Notes: generated by a model from the sequence alone, not told the origin. 64,000 bases of DNA from Palsa-1447 sp964509885 (GCA_964509885.1 CAZDZL010000004.1:49993-113992); one strand, 5' to 3'. Counted from the stretch's first letter, positions 23,719 through 32,671 are shown. Numbers and translations are program-made.

Positions 23719-25065
23719 ATGCCCTCCTTCCTTGATCGGGAGAAGACGGTAGCCGAGCCCGGCTTCAGCCGCTGGCTCGTTCCCCCGGCGGCGATCGCCG
23801 TCCAGATGTGCGTCGGAGAGATCTACGGCTTCAGCGTCTTCAACATACCCCTGACGCGGGCCATCGGGATCACGAAATCCATCCCCGACCAGGACTGGAC
23901 CGTCCCGCGCGTCGTGCTCTGCACCTATTCGCTCGGCCTCGTCATACTGGGGCTCTCCGCGGCCTTCCTCGGCAAATGGGTCGAGCGGGTGGGCCCGAGG
24001 AAGACCATGTTCGCCAGCTCATGCTGCTTCTGCGGCGGCCTCCTCGTTGCGAGCCTGGGCGTCCACCTCCACAACCTGGCCGTCGTCGCGCTGGGCTACG
24101 GCCTGATCGGCGGCATCGGCCTCGGCCTCGGCTACATCGCCCCGGTGTCCACCCTCGTGAAGTGGTTCCCCGACAAGCCCGGCATGGCGACGGGGCTCGC
24201 GATCATGGGCTTCGGCAGCGGGGCCCTCGTCGGCTCGCCGCTCGGCGTCGAGCTCATGAACCACTTCAAGACCGCGACCTCCGTCGGGGTCGAGGAGACC
24301 TTCATCGTGATGGCGGCCTGCTACTTCGTCATGATGAACTTCGGGGCCTGGATCGTGCGGGTGCCCGCCCCGGGCTGGAAGCCGGAGGGATTCGTGGCGG
24401 CGACGACGGAGGGCAAGCTCATCACGACCCACCAGGTGCTCGCAGACGAGGCGATCAAGACGCCCCAGTTCTACCTCCTCTGGGGCGTCCTCTGCTGCAA
24501 CGTGACGGCCGGCATCGGCATCCTGGCCCAGGCGTCGCCGATGTGCCAGGACATGTTCGGCGTGACGCCCGTCGTGGCGGGAGGTTTTGTCGGCCTCCTG
24601 AGCATATTCAACATGGTGGGCCGCTTCGTGTGGTCCTCGACGTCGGACTTCACCGGCAGGAAGGCGATCTACGTCGTCTACTTCCTCCTCGGCTGCGTGC
24701 TCTACTGCCTCATCCCCTATGCCCAGAAGATCGGGAGCGTCGCGCTCTTCGTGGCGTGCGCCTGCATCATCATCTCCATGTACGGCGGCGGGTTCGCGAC
24801 GATCCCCGCGTACCTTCGGGACCTCTTCGGGACGGTCCAGGTGGGCGCGATCCACGGGCGCGTGATCACCGCATGGTCCATGGCGGCCATACTGGGGCCC
24901 CAGATCGTGACCAACCTCTCAAGCTACCAGAAGGCGCACGGCGTGCCGAAGAGCGAGGCCTACAACACCACGCTCTACATCATGGCGGGGATCCTGCTCG
25001 TCGGCCTGGCCTGCGACCTCCTCGTGAGCCCCGTCGACCCGAAGCACCACCTCAAGGAGTCCTGA
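23719..25065 (+). CDS. OFA-family MFS transporter
   Basis: A 448-residue major facilitator with about 12 membrane segments, resembling the oxalate/formate antiporter (OFA) group. Recognisable stretches are VGEIYGFSVFNIPLTRAIGI in the first helix region, FLGKWVERVGPRKTM in the loop 2-3 motif, GLGYIAPVSTLVKWFPDKPG, and the loop 8-9 segment DFTGRKAIYVVYF. OFA carriers move small carboxylates such as oxalate, formate or lactate; the substrate here is unknown. A perfect palindrome lies in its upstream region. A 58-residue membrane peptide starts 4 bases after its stop. Confidence 0.9.
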   Translation: MPSFLDREKTVAEPGFSRWLVPPAAIAVQMCVGEIYGFSVFNIPLTRAIGITKSIPDQDWTVPRVVLCTYSLGLVILGLSAAFLGKWVERVGPRKTMFASSCCFCGGLLVASLGVHLHNLAVVALGYGLIGGIGLGLGYIAPVSTLVKWFPDKPGMATGLAIMGFGSGALVGSPLGVELMNHFKTATSVGVEETFIVMAACYFVMMNFGAWIVRVPAPGWKPEGFVAATTEGKLITTHQVLADEAIKTPQFYLLWGVLCCNVTAGIGILAQASPMCQDMFGVTPVVAGGFVGLLSIFNMVGRFVWSSTSDFTGRKAIYVVYFLLGCVLYCLIPYAQKIGSVALFVACACIIISMYGGGFATIPAYLRDLFGTVQVGAIHGRVITAWSMAAILGPQIVTNLSSYQKAHGVPKSEAYNTTLYIMAGILLVGLACDLLVSPVDPKHHLKES

Positions 25066-25068
25066 CCC

Positions 25069-25245
25069 ATGAAAAAGACATCCCCGCTCACGGTCGCCCT
25101 CGCGTTCCTCGTGGTCGCCACGCCCCTCGGCTGGGGGCTCTACAGGAGCGTCAAGAATTCGATGCCCCTCTTCACCGCGGCAAAGGCGCCCGCGGCGGCG
25201 CCGGCCGCCGTTCCCGCGCCTGCACCCACGGCCCCAGCGAAGTAA
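25069..25245 (+). CDS. Small subunit-like companion of the OFA transporter
   Basis: A 58-residue peptide (MKKTSPLTVALAFLVVATPL start) with one membrane helix, then GWGLYRSVKNSMPLF and an Ala/Pro-rich tail. A strong Shine-Dalgarno AAGGAG (25054-25059), inside the end of the transporter gene, supports translation. Small single-helix proteins with a PLGWG(V/L)YR motif are known directly downstream of OFA-type MFS genes and are annotated as MFS transporter small subunits; I place it there from memory of that pattern. Its gene order, spacing and membrane helix suggest that it binds or stabilises the carrier. Confidence 0.75.
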   Translation: MKKTSPLTVALAFLVVATPLGWGLYRSVKNSMPLFTAAKAPAAAPAAVPAPAPTAPAK

Positions 25246-25246
25246 C

Positions 25247-25909
25247 CTAGAGCGTCCTGAACCCCAGCTCCCCGAGCTCGTTCATGTTGAACGGGGCGCT
25301 GTCCAGGACCTCCTGGAGCTTGGCGAACGCCTCCCGCATGTCGGCCGCGTCGAAGACCGCGGCGCCGTCGTCGCTGTCGTGGACCTGGACCGCCCACGGG
25401 CCGGGCGCCGCCTCCGTTCCCAGCTGGAGCACGGAGCCGAAGAGGTAGTTGCCCGGGATGCCCGGGTGCGGCCCCGCGCCGGGGACGAGGAAAAGGGAAT
25501 GCGTGAGGTCGTGGGCCACGTGGACCTTCTCGCCCACGACGTGCTTCCTGTGGTGGACCGGGCGGCCGGCCACCTTGACCCTGAAGCCCTCGGCCCGGGC
25601 GCGCAGCGGGGGCGGCAGGGAGCCGACGTAGCGGTCAAAGATGCTGAAGTTGCCCTCGAGCGCGGGCGCGTCGATCGCGCCAGAGAGGAGCGCCCCGAGG
25701 TTCTCCGCGTGGAAGCTGGGCAGCCGCGCGAGGGCCCGGGCCGTGACATGGCCGTCCCTGTGGTCCGCGTCGGCGTAGACCTTGTGCGCGGCATAGAGGC
25801 GCTTCAGCGCGTCCTGGTACGACGGCGTGCTCGGCACGGCGCCCACCGGGCTGTGCTCGATCATGTCGAGGACGGTGCTGTCAAAATGGGCGTTGGGGTC
25901 CTGGGACAT
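25247..25909 (-). CDS. Conserved-looking protein of unknown function
   Basis: A 220-residue soluble protein that I do not recognise. It starts MSQDPNAHFDSTVLDMIEHS, contains a His-rich middle (GRPVHHRKHVVGEKVHVAHD) and ends NMNELGELGFRTL. There is no signal peptide or membrane helix. The frame is open upstream to 26113, but those residues are Cys/Arg/Ala-rich and overlap the promoter of the divergent gene, so 25909 is preferred. The His cluster could bind metal, but no family motif supports this. Its stop codon almost abuts that of the OFA small-subunit gene on the other strand. Confidence 0.7.
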   Translation of the reverse strand: MSQDPNAHFDSTVLDMIEHSPVGAVPSTPSYQDALKRLYAAHKVYADADHRDGHVTARALARLPSFHAENLGALLSGAIDAPALEGNFSIFDRYVGSLPPPLRARAEGFRVKVAGRPVHHRKHVVGEKVHVAHDLTHSLFLVPGAGPHPGIPGNYLFGSVLQLGTEAAPGPWAVQVHDSDDGAAVFDAADMREAFAKLQEVLDSAPFNMNELGELGFRTL

Positions 25910-26012
25910 GGGGCAATCCCGATGCATAGGCGCTCTTCGGGTCCAACACGAACCAATCTTGTTGCACGGGCCGCATTTTCGCGCAACCGTCCCGGAAGAC
26001 TTGAACAAAGCC

Positions 26013-26543
26013 ATGGCACGGTTGAGGCAGACTCTAGCGGCGGCCGCTTTCGTGATGGTCGCCGCGTGCGCCCTGGCGGCGCCGCCCACCAGGCAGGACG
26101 CGATGCAGGCCATCTCCGTCCTGGAGAAGAACCTGCTCGGTCCCGCCGCGGCGGACGCCGCGAGGACGATCGTGGTCTACGCCCAGGTGAGCGAGGACGT
26201 GATGGTCGACATCGGCCCCGCCCAGCTCCCCTGGCTCTCCGAGGACTGGGGCCTGGAGAGGGAACGCGAGGCGGCGCTCCACTCCATGCTCCTGGCGGCC
26301 TTCATCGCCGGCGACGTGAAACCGCAGATCAGGAACGAGAAGGCCGAGGACGACACCTATTCCGGCTGGCTCTTCGCGATCGAGTCCTACCGCCGGCTCC
26401 GGGCCCGGGAGCGCTTCCGCAGCCCGTCGCTCGAGGCGCTGGCGAAGATGCAGGCCGATGGAAAGCTCCTCGACCATGCGAAGGAGGTCCACCAGAACGA
26501 CCAGGCGGACCCGGCGGGCGCGCAGCAGAAGCCGCTCGCGTAG
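26013..26543 (+). CDS. Exported protein of unknown function
   Basis: A 176-residue protein with a signal peptide (MARLRQTLAAAAFVMVAACALAA is the rough extent, cut near residue 23). The mature part is helical and charged: DAMQAISVLEKNLLGP, SEDVMVDIGPAQLPWL and LHSMLLAAFIAGDVKPQI are visible. It contains Tyr/Arg-rich FAIESYRRLRARERF and ends with a Gln/Ala tail. No family is recognised. A TTG at 26001 is an alternative start. It lies 6 bases before the VOC gene and is probably co-transcribed with it; the promoter region is shared with the divergent 25909 gene. Confidence 0.68.
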   Translation: MARLRQTLAAAAFVMVAACALAAPPTRQDAMQAISVLEKNLLGPAAADAARTIVVYAQVSEDVMVDIGPAQLPWLSEDWGLEREREAALHSMLLAAFIAGDVKPQIRNEKAEDDTYSGWLFAIESYRRLRARERFRSPSLEALAKMQADGKLLDHAKEVHQNDQADPAGAQQKPLA

Positions 26544-26549
26544 CTTCCC

Positions 26550-26912
26550 ATGGAGCGGGTCACGGGCATAGGCGGCGTGTTCTTCCGGGCGAGGGACCCC
26601 GAGGGCCTCAAGCAATGGTACGACGCCCACCTGGGCGTCAAACTCACGCCGCCCGACTATGGGTCCCCGTGCTGGCAGCAGGAGGCCGGCCCGACGGTCT
26701 GGGAGGCGTTCCCCGCCGACACCGACTACTTCGGCGAGCCTTCGCGGCAGTGGATGGTTAATTTTCGCGTGAGGGACATCGCCCTCATGACGGCCCAGCT
26801 TCGCGCCGCCGGCATCGAGGTCGAGGTGGACCCCGTGGCCTACCCGAACGGCCTGTTCGCGAGGCTGAAGGACCCCGAGGGAAACCCGATCGCGATCTGG
26901 CAGCCCGCGTGA
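26550..26912 (+). CDS. VOC/glyoxalase-fold protein
   Basis: A 120-residue single vicinal-oxygen-chelate domain pair (beta-alpha-beta-beta-beta twice). Family marks are GGVFFRARDPEGLKQWYDAH at the start, VNFRVRDIALMTAQLRAAGI in the middle and LKDPEGNPIAIWQPA at the end, where the Glu of DPEGNP-type motifs is often near the metal site. Such proteins include glyoxalases, antibiotic-resistance proteins and many unassigned enzymes; the first metal-ligand His is not obvious, so catalysis is uncertain. It follows the exported protein gene by 6 bases and is convergent with the ccsA-like gene. Confidence 0.85.
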   Translation: MERVTGIGGVFFRARDPEGLKQWYDAHLGVKLTPPDYGSPCWQQEAGPTVWEAFPADTDYFGEPSRQWMVNFRVRDIALMTAQLRAAGIEVEVDPVAYPNGLFARLKDPEGNPIAIWQPA

Positions 26913-26928
26913 CGGGCCGCCGCGCGCC

Positions 26929-28839
26929 CTAGGCGGGCGGCCTGAAGCTGCGCCACCGGTCCAGCGGGATGTTCCCGACCGCGATCAGCGCCAGCTGGAG
27001 CGCGATGAAGGCGCTCAGCCACCAGAACGCGGCCTCCGTGAACCCGTAGCTGTGCAGGCCGATGCCGAGCATGTTCGTCCCGAACCAGCTCCAGCTGGTC
27101 ACGATGTTGCCGAAGATCGCTAGGCAGATGAGCCCCCTCTGCTTCACGAGGCCGCCCCAGCGCGCGTGCAGGATGAGGGCGTTCCAGATGACGATGATGA
27201 GGGCGCCGTTCTCCTTCGGGTCCCAGCCCCAGAAGCGGCCCCAGGACTGGTCGGCCCAGATGCCGCCGAGGGCTGTGCCGACGAAGCTGAAGAGGGTCGC
27301 AAAGCAGACGATCCCGTAGACCATCCGGCCGAGCGCGTCCGCGGTGGCCTTGTCGAGCGTGCGCGTGAACACCCCCCGCAGGACGTAGATCACCGCCAGC
27401 ATGCCGGCGAGGAAGGTCGACGCGTAGCCGGTGGTGACGACCACGACGTGCGTCGCCAGCCAGAAGTTCGAGTCGAGGACGGCGCGCATCATCTCGAGCG
27501 TGTCGCCCGCGAGCGCAAGGTGGTGGGCGATGAGGAGCGTCGCGAACCCGATCATCCCGGCCGCCGCGCTCCCGATCGCGTTCTTGTAGAGGGTCTCCAG
27601 CACGAGGCAGAGCGCCACCGAGCCCCAGCCGATGAAGAGCGCCGAGGAGTAGAGGTTCGTGACCGGGGGCCTGCCCTCGAGCCACATGCGCGTCGCAATG
27701 CCGAGCGTCGCGACCGACCATGCGAGCGCGACGAGGCCCCACGCCGAGATCCTCGAGGCCTCGGGCCACCTGAGCCACGAGAGCGCGGCGAAGAGGAAGG
27801 CGGCCAGGTAGATCATCATGCACGCGTAGAACGGCTCGATGGAATTGAAGAGCGTCTCGATCCGGGCCTTGCGGACCTGCTTAGGGAAGCGCTTTTCGAG
27901 GCTCGGCCCGTAGAGGTCGACCAGGATGTGCTCGAAGCTCGTGGACTGGTTCTTGCGCCAGGCGTACGCCATCCCGGCATAGGACAGGACGGCCGGGTCG
28001 ACCTCGCCCTTCCCGAAGGTCCCGAGCAGCGCGTGCCCCACGTTGTGCCAGCCGTTCGGGTCCGGGTCGTCGCCGTCGGGCGGTATCACGAGGAGGTCGG
28101 TGCTCTCGGCCATCCCCACGAACTTCTGGCCCTCCTCGATGATCGCGGCGGCCTTCGCCTCGTCGTGGGGCTTGCCGGCCTCCTTCGCCCGCACCGCCTC
28201 GATGCCGTCGACCAGGCCGCCCTGGAGCGTGAGGAGCTCGCCGAGGAAGTCGCTCCCGCCCTCCGGGAGGATGGCGCGCCTGAGCCTCAAGTAGTGGGAC
28301 AGGTTTCCGTAGAGCTGGATGACCGCGGACTGGAAGCGTGTCCTCGCCTGGGCCTGGACCGGCTCCGCCAGCTTCTCCTGGGCCTCGATCTGGGCGAGGT
28401 AGGGCTTGATCTCGTTGAACGACATCCGCCGCCGGCTGCTGGGGACGATCCCGATCAAAGCGCCGACCTGCTTCGCGGTGCTCTCGTAGTGGAGCTTCAG
28501 GCTGCCGTCGTTCCTGCCGATCAGCGAGAGGAGGTCGGTGTTGTCGACGACGAAGACCGGGTAGTCGTCCGCCTTCTCGGGGACGAACAGGACGTCGAGG
28601 AGCCACTCGTCGGGCGTCAGCTCGCGGTCGTCCGGCGTCATGACCCTCTGGCGGCCCTGGATCACGAGGAGCGTGCTGCGCGCCACCGAGTCGAGCGGCT
28701 TGATCCTGCCGTCCGAGAGGACGGGCAGGCGCCCGAACGCCGTCACCGCGGCGCTCTGGGTCCCCTGCTGCGGGAAGACGCCCTGGAAGACGCAGACCGC
28801 GGCGATCAGGACAATGAAGAGCGGCATCCTGCGGCTCAT
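26929..28839 (-). CDS. ccsA: CcsA/ResC-like cytochrome c assembly protein
   Basis: A 636-residue membrane protein of system II cytochrome c maturation, which moves haem across the membrane and presents it for attachment to CxxCH apoproteins. The C-terminal CcsA domain has the haem-handling tryptophan-rich motif WGRFWGWDPKENGALI and several helices. An N-terminal periplasmic extension of ~300 residues (GRLPVLSDGRIKPLDSVARS) is typical of the long form in Bacteroidetes, Planctomycetes and Verrucomicrobia. The start at 28839 overlaps the resB stop by 4 bases (ATGA). Haem clients probably include the proteins at 4.3-10.5 kb. Confidence 0.92.
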   Translation of the reverse strand: MSRRMPLFIVLIAAVCVFQGVFPQQGTQSAAVTAFGRLPVLSDGRIKPLDSVARSTLLVIQGRQRVMTPDDRELTPDEWLLDVLFVPEKADDYPVFVVDNTDLLSLIGRNDGSLKLHYESTAKQVGALIGIVPSSRRRMSFNEIKPYLAQIEAQEKLAEPVQAQARTRFQSAVIQLYGNLSHYLRLRRAILPEGGSDFLGELLTLQGGLVDGIEAVRAKEAGKPHDEAKAAAIIEEGQKFVGMAESTDLLVIPPDGDDPDPNGWHNVGHALLGTFGKGEVDPAVLSYAGMAYAWRKNQSTSFEHILVDLYGPSLEKRFPKQVRKARIETLFNSIEPFYACMMIYLAAFLFAALSWLRWPEASRISAWGLVALAWSVATLGIATRMWLEGRPPVTNLYSSALFIGWGSVALCLVLETLYKNAIGSAAAGMIGFATLLIAHHLALAGDTLEMMRAVLDSNFWLATHVVVVTTGYASTFLAGMLAVIYVLRGVFTRTLDKATADALGRMVYGIVCFATLFSFVGTALGGIWADQSWGRFWGWDPKENGALIIVIWNALILHARWGGLVKQRGLICLAIFGNIVTSWSWFGTNMLGIGLHSYGFTEAAFWWLSAFIALQLALIAVGNIPLDRWRSFRPPA

Positions 28840-29987
28840 GGGCGCCTCCTCTTGGCGAAGGCCGCCAGGTGGATCAGGAACTGGACGAGGAGGCCGAGCG
28901 CGATCGCCGCGCACGAGATGTAGGGGATGAGCCAGCTCGGGTTGCGGACGACCTCGAGGACCGTGGTGCGGTCGGTCTCGGGGTCGAAGCTCGCCTGGTA
29001 GTAGGTGAGCCCGGCATACCGCAGCGGGTTGTTCATGTAGATAAGGACCTCGCGGCCGGGGCCGCCCTCGGGCGGGTTGATCCGGATCTTGCTCGAGAAG
29101 TTCCGGTCGATGCTCGTCCCGGGGAAGATGTCGTGGCTGAACTTCTCGAGCGTGATCGAGTAGGGCTGGTAGTGGCGCACGGGCCGCAGGAAGATCTTAA
29201 AGGTCCTCCCGGCGTAGTCGAACGTCTGGGGGTTGCCGATGAGCGGCGACACGACCCACGTGCCGAGGGTGCCGTCGGGCCCGTCGAGCTCGACGTACGC
29301 CGCCGGGAAGTTGTGCCCCTCCTCCGTGAAGTCCGCCTCGACGGGGGTGACCGCGACCATGGGGCCCATCCCCGACGTGGCGGGCGACGGCGGCGCCCCG
29401 GGGACCTGCGAGCGCATCTGGACCTGGGCGTTCTGGAAGTAGCCCTTCGGCACCACGCGGAACGGGAGCTTCGGGCTCTGCACCACGCTCCCGCGGGCGA
29501 GCATCGACTCGGGGACCGCGACGACGTCGTCGAAGTTCGGGTCGGTCGCGTCGATGACCGCGAGCTCGTTCAGCCGGTTGCTCTCCGAGTAGTTCTTCGT
29601 CTGCCCCTCGTCGAGGCGCATGGAGTAGTCCTGCTGCACGAGGCCCGAGATGAGCTCGCCGAGGAGGAGAAGGATGAGGCCCGCGTGCGCGATCCAGATC
29701 CCGGTCTTGCGCCAGCCCGCCTTGAACCTGTAGATGTGGGCCGAGAGCAGGTTCGCGAGGAGGAGCCCCCCGATCAGGTAGCCGCCCGGGTACACCGGGA
29801 CCTGGAGGTCGCCGACCTTCACGTACACGAAGAGGGAGTGGAAGAACTTCTGCTGCACGGCCCAGACGCCGAGGTGCACCTGGTCCAGCGTCGCCCAGAA
29901 GACGAGGACGATCGAGAGGGCTAGGAGGACGACCGTCAGCCTGAGGGAGACGAGGACCGTGCGGACGCTGCGGAAGTACTCGCTCAT
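28836..29987 (-). CDS. resB: ResB-like cytochrome c assembly protein
   Basis: A 383-residue partner of CcsA in system II cytochrome c biogenesis. Three N-terminal membrane helices (the first SLRLTVVLLALSIVLVFWAT) flank a large periplasmic region. A C-terminal helix follows WLIPYISCAAIALGLLVQF. Family features are DQVHLGVW and the IAHAGLILLLLGELISGL helix; residues RYAGLTYYQASFDP lie before the last helix. It is translated immediately before ccsA and after a lipoprotein gene ending 3 bases upstream, so the three form an operon. Confidence 0.93.
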   Translation of the reverse strand: MSEYFRSVRTVLVSLRLTVVLLALSIVLVFWATLDQVHLGVWAVQQKFFHSLFVYVKVGDLQVPVYPGGYLIGGLLLANLLSAHIYRFKAGWRKTGIWIAHAGLILLLLGELISGLVQQDYSMRLDEGQTKNYSESNRLNELAVIDATDPNFDDVVAVPESMLARGSVVQSPKLPFRVVPKGYFQNAQVQMRSQVPGAPPSPATSGMGPMVAVTPVEADFTEEGHNFPAAYVELDGPDGTLGTWVVSPLIGNPQTFDYAGRTFKIFLRPVRHYQPYSITLEKFSHDIFPGTSIDRNFSSKIRINPPEGGPGREVLIYMNNPLRYAGLTYYQASFDPETDRTTVLEVVRNPSWLIPYISCAAIALGLLVQFLIHLAAFAKRRRP

Positions 29988-29990
29988 CGG

Positions 29991-30611
29991 TCAGGGCGCG
30001 CGGACGGAACTCAGGAACTCGAGGAACGCGGGCTTCGCCGACCTGACGGAGGGCCCGGGACCCGTCAGCTTGAAGAACCAGGTGGAGCCGCCCACGGGCA
30101 CCATGGCGCCCAGCATCGCCTTGCCGGCCGGGTTCCCCCCGGGGGCCAGCTCGACGATCGCGAACTTGAGCCCATTCGCCCCGACCCGCGTCACGGCGCC
30201 CTCCAGCTCGCCGGGCGCAAGCGCCGGCATCGCGAGCTGGCTCCTCCAGCGGTTCACGTTGGCGAGCTCGCCGCCGACATCTCCCGGAAACGCCGTGATC
30301 GAGAGCTCCGACTCGCCGCCGTCGCCCGGGACGCTGTAGCTGGCCTTGCGCATGGCCGAGGCCGCCTTGGGCACCCATGCGGCCGGCGCGGTCCAGACGA
30401 GGGGCTCGCCCGACGCCGTGGGAACCGCCGTGTCGGCCATCGCGGCCCCGGGGGCCGCGGCGTCAGGCTGGGCGGCGGCCTCGGGCGCGGCGGCCGGCGG
30501 CAGGGGGTCCTTCTCCTTGGGGACCCGGTAGGTGGCGACCTTCTCCTCGCCGCAGCCCGACAGGAGCAGCATGGCCGCTGCGACGGCGAGAAGGGACGGG
30601 CGCGGTGACAT
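29991..30611 (-). CDS. Lipoprotein upstream of resB-ccsA
   Basis: A 206-residue lipoprotein. The signal ends in a lipobox (LLLSGCGEE), followed by a Pro/Ala-rich linker (~30-65) and a compact domain from about residue 70 (WTAPAAWVPKAASAMRKASY) to the end (FLEFLSSVRAP). This domain resembles the small lipoproteins found just before ResB in Planctomycetes and Verrucomicrobia, though I cannot name a family with confidence. Its stop lies 3 bases before the resB start, which supports a link to cytochrome c maturation. Confidence 0.78.
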   Translation of the reverse strand: MSPRPSLLAVAAAMLLLSGCGEEKVATYRVPKEKDPLPPAAAPEAAAQPDAAAPGAAMADTAVPTASGEPLVWTAPAAWVPKAASAMRKASYSVPGDGGESELSITAFPGDVGGELANVNRWRSQLAMPALAPGELEGAVTRVGANGLKFAIVELAPGGNPAGKAMLGAMVPVGGSTWFFKLTGPGPSVRSAKPAFLEFLSSVRAP

Positions 30612-30726
30612 GGAGCCGTCACCCTCCCCCCTCCCACCTCAAAACTCAATACCCTTCCGCGGAGGCCCTGTTAGCGGCCCGAATCCCGCCCATTAGCCGC
30701 TGGGCGGCAACGCGATGCCGCCGCGG

Positions 30727-32016
30727 CTATTCCGAGCGGACGGGAAGCTTTCCGTCGGCGAATTCCGCCTCGAGGCGCTGGCCGCTGGCGACGCCGGCCC
30801 GGCGGGTGACGGGCTTGCCCTTGTCGTCGCGCACAATCGCGAAGCCGCGGTTGAGCACCGAGCCCGGGCTCGCGCCCTCCAGCCGCTTGTAGAGCGAGAG
30901 GAGCCTGTGCGACTCGATCTGCACGCGGGTCTCCGGCGAGGCCCGGTCGAGCCGCGACGCGGCGCCCGCAAGGGCGTGCCGGCGCAGCTGCACCGAGGAG
31001 CGAAGCGCCGAGCCGAGCCGGTTCGACATGTCGTCCAGCCGCAGGTAGCCGCGCTCGACCTGCGCCGTCGGCGACAGGAGCCTCAGGCGGGAGCGCCCGT
31101 GGGCGACGCGCTCACGGGCGCGGTCCATGGCCTCGGAGAGGGCGGAGGAGGCCGCCCTTCCCGCGGTCTCGGTCCTCTCGGCGAAGCGGATGAATTCGCT
31201 GGATATGAGCTCCGCCGCGGCGCTCGGCGTCTCCGCCCTCAGGTCGGCCGCGAAGTCGCAGAGCGTGAAGTCGATCTCGTGGCCCACCGCGGAGATCGTG
31301 GGCACGGGGCAGGCCGCGACGGCGCGAACCAGCGGCTCCTCGTTGAAGGCCCACAGGTCCTCGATGCTCCCGCCGCCGCGCCCGATCACGATCAGGTCGA
31401 AGATCCCCAGCTCCGCGGCGGTGCCCAGCATCCCGACCATCTCCGCGGCGGCGCCCTCGCCCTGGACCTTCGAGGGGAGGACGACGACCCTCCCCCTCCA
31501 GCCGCGCCGGATCAGGATCCTCATGAAATCCTGGACCGCCGCGCCCGTGGGCGACGTGACGAAGCCCACGGTCCCGGGCATCTGGGGGATCGGCTTCTTG
31601 CGCGCCGCGTCGAAGAGGCCCTCCTCCGAGAGGCGCCGCTTCAGGGCCTCGTACTCCCGCTGGAGCGCCCCCACCCCGTCGTCGACGAGGGTCTTGACGA
31701 CCAGCTGGTACTGGCCCCGGGGCTCGTAGACGCTGACCTCGCCATACGCGACCACCTGGAGGCCGTCGCGGGGCTTGACGGTCTGGCGCGCGGCCTGGCC
31801 GCGGAACATGACGGCAGACAGCTGCGCGCCCGCGTCCTTGAGCGAGAAGTAGACGTGCCCGCTCGGCTGGAGGCGCAGGTTTGAGATCTCCCCCTTGACC
31901 CAGCAGGGCTCGACGCCCCCCTCGAGGACCGCCTTCACGCGCCGCGTGAACTCCGTCACGGTCAGCGGCCGGGTCCCGGGGCCGGCACCCCCGAGCTCAA
32001 TTGACGCGGGCGGCAT
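30727..32016 (-). CDS. xseA: Exodeoxyribonuclease VII large subunit
   Basis: A 429-residue large subunit of exonuclease VII, which degrades single-stranded DNA. An N-terminal OB-fold (WVKGEISNLRLQPSGHVYFS) binds DNA. The catalytic core has GFVTSPTGAAVQDF, then the signature GRGGGSIEDLWAFNEE and AVGHEIDFTLCDFAADLRAE. The C-terminal helical part is Arg/Leu-rich. The small subunit gene xseB is not visible next to it. Its first 20 bases overlap the end of the upstream VTT-protein gene. Confidence 0.95.
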   Translation of the reverse strand: MPPASIELGGAGPGTRPLTVTEFTRRVKAVLEGGVEPCWVKGEISNLRLQPSGHVYFSLKDAGAQLSAVMFRGQAARQTVKPRDGLQVVAYGEVSVYEPRGQYQLVVKTLVDDGVGALQREYEALKRRLSEEGLFDAARKKPIPQMPGTVGFVTSPTGAAVQDFMRILIRRGWRGRVVVLPSKVQGEGAAAEMVGMLGTAAELGIFDLIVIGRGGGSIEDLWAFNEEPLVRAVAACPVPTISAVGHEIDFTLCDFAADLRAETPSAAAELISSEFIRFAERTETAGRAASSALSEAMDRARERVAHGRSRLRLLSPTAQVERGYLRLDDMSNRLGSALRSSVQLRRHALAGAASRLDRASPETRVQIESHRLLSLYKRLEGASPGSVLNRGFAIVRDDKGKPVTRRAGVASGQRLEAEFADGKLPVRSE

Positions 32017-32671
32017 TGCGCTTGCGGACCGCCTGGACGACCACGGTGGCCACGACGATCAGGCCCATCCCGTAGAGCGCCAGCCGGAAGTTCCCGTTGA
32101 AGATCCCCTTGCCGATGACGATCGCCCCGACGGCCCACGGGAGGATGCAGATCCACGAGACGACCATGTAGGTCGCGAACGGCACCTCGGCCAGGCCGAG
32201 GAGGTACCCCTGCATGAAGAAGGGGGGACCGGGCGTGAGCCGGAGCGTGAGGGCCACCGAGCGCGCGTTCTCGGGGGTGACGCGCGGGATCGTGTAGCCG
32301 TAGTGGTGCGCGATCCTCGCCAGGAGCGGGCGAAGCGCGTAGCGTGCGAGCCAGTACGTGAGCGCCAGGTTGACGGCGATCGCGAACAGGGTCGCGGCGA
32401 TCACGCCGCCCATCGTCATCGTCGGGGCGAAGACCTCCCCCGCCGTGATCGTGAAGATGCTGAGCGGCGCCGCGAACGCCGGCAGGATCGCGCAGCCCGC
32501 GAAGAACGCCCACGGGCCGACGCTTCGGATGATCCGCAGCCCGTTCTCCTCCGCGGCCCGGTAGTCCATGCCGCGGAGCACGACGAACGCGGCCGCGGCG
32601 CCGGCGACCGCGACGATCACCAGCGGGACGATGGGCAGCTTGCGCTTCGCGCGGGGTTCCTCGGACGCCAT
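31997..32671 (-). CDS. VTT/TVP38-like membrane protein
   Basis: A 224-residue polytopic membrane protein of the VTT (SNARE-associated, DedA-like, TVP38/TMEM64) family. Visible features are the long first helix (IVPLVIVAVAGAAAAFVVL), PLSIFTITAGEVFAP, the LRLTPGPPFFMQGYLLGL motif and a terminal helix. DedA/VTT proteins move lipids across the membrane or help proton homeostasis. The start at 32671 gives MASEEPRAKRKLP; the 12 residues encoded further upstream are not typical. It lies directly upstream of xseA and overlaps it by 20 bases. Confidence 0.85.
   Translation of the reverse strand: MASEEPRAKRKLPIVPLVIVAVAGAAAAFVVLRGMDYRAAEENGLRIIRSVGPWAFFAGCAILPAFAAPLSIFTITAGEVFAPTMTMGGVIAATLFAIAVNLALTYWLARYALRPLLARIAHHYGYTIPRVTPENARSVALTLRLTPGPPFFMQGYLLGLAEVPFATYMVVSWICILPWAVGAIVIGKGIFNGNFRLALYGMGLIVVATVVVQAVRKRNAARVN

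Noticed and set aside
26915..26942. Possible hairpin between the convergent VOC and ccsA genes
   Set aside because: The arms (GGCCGCC and GGCGGCC) overlap the coding end of ccsA and lack a U-tract, so terminator function is not supported.
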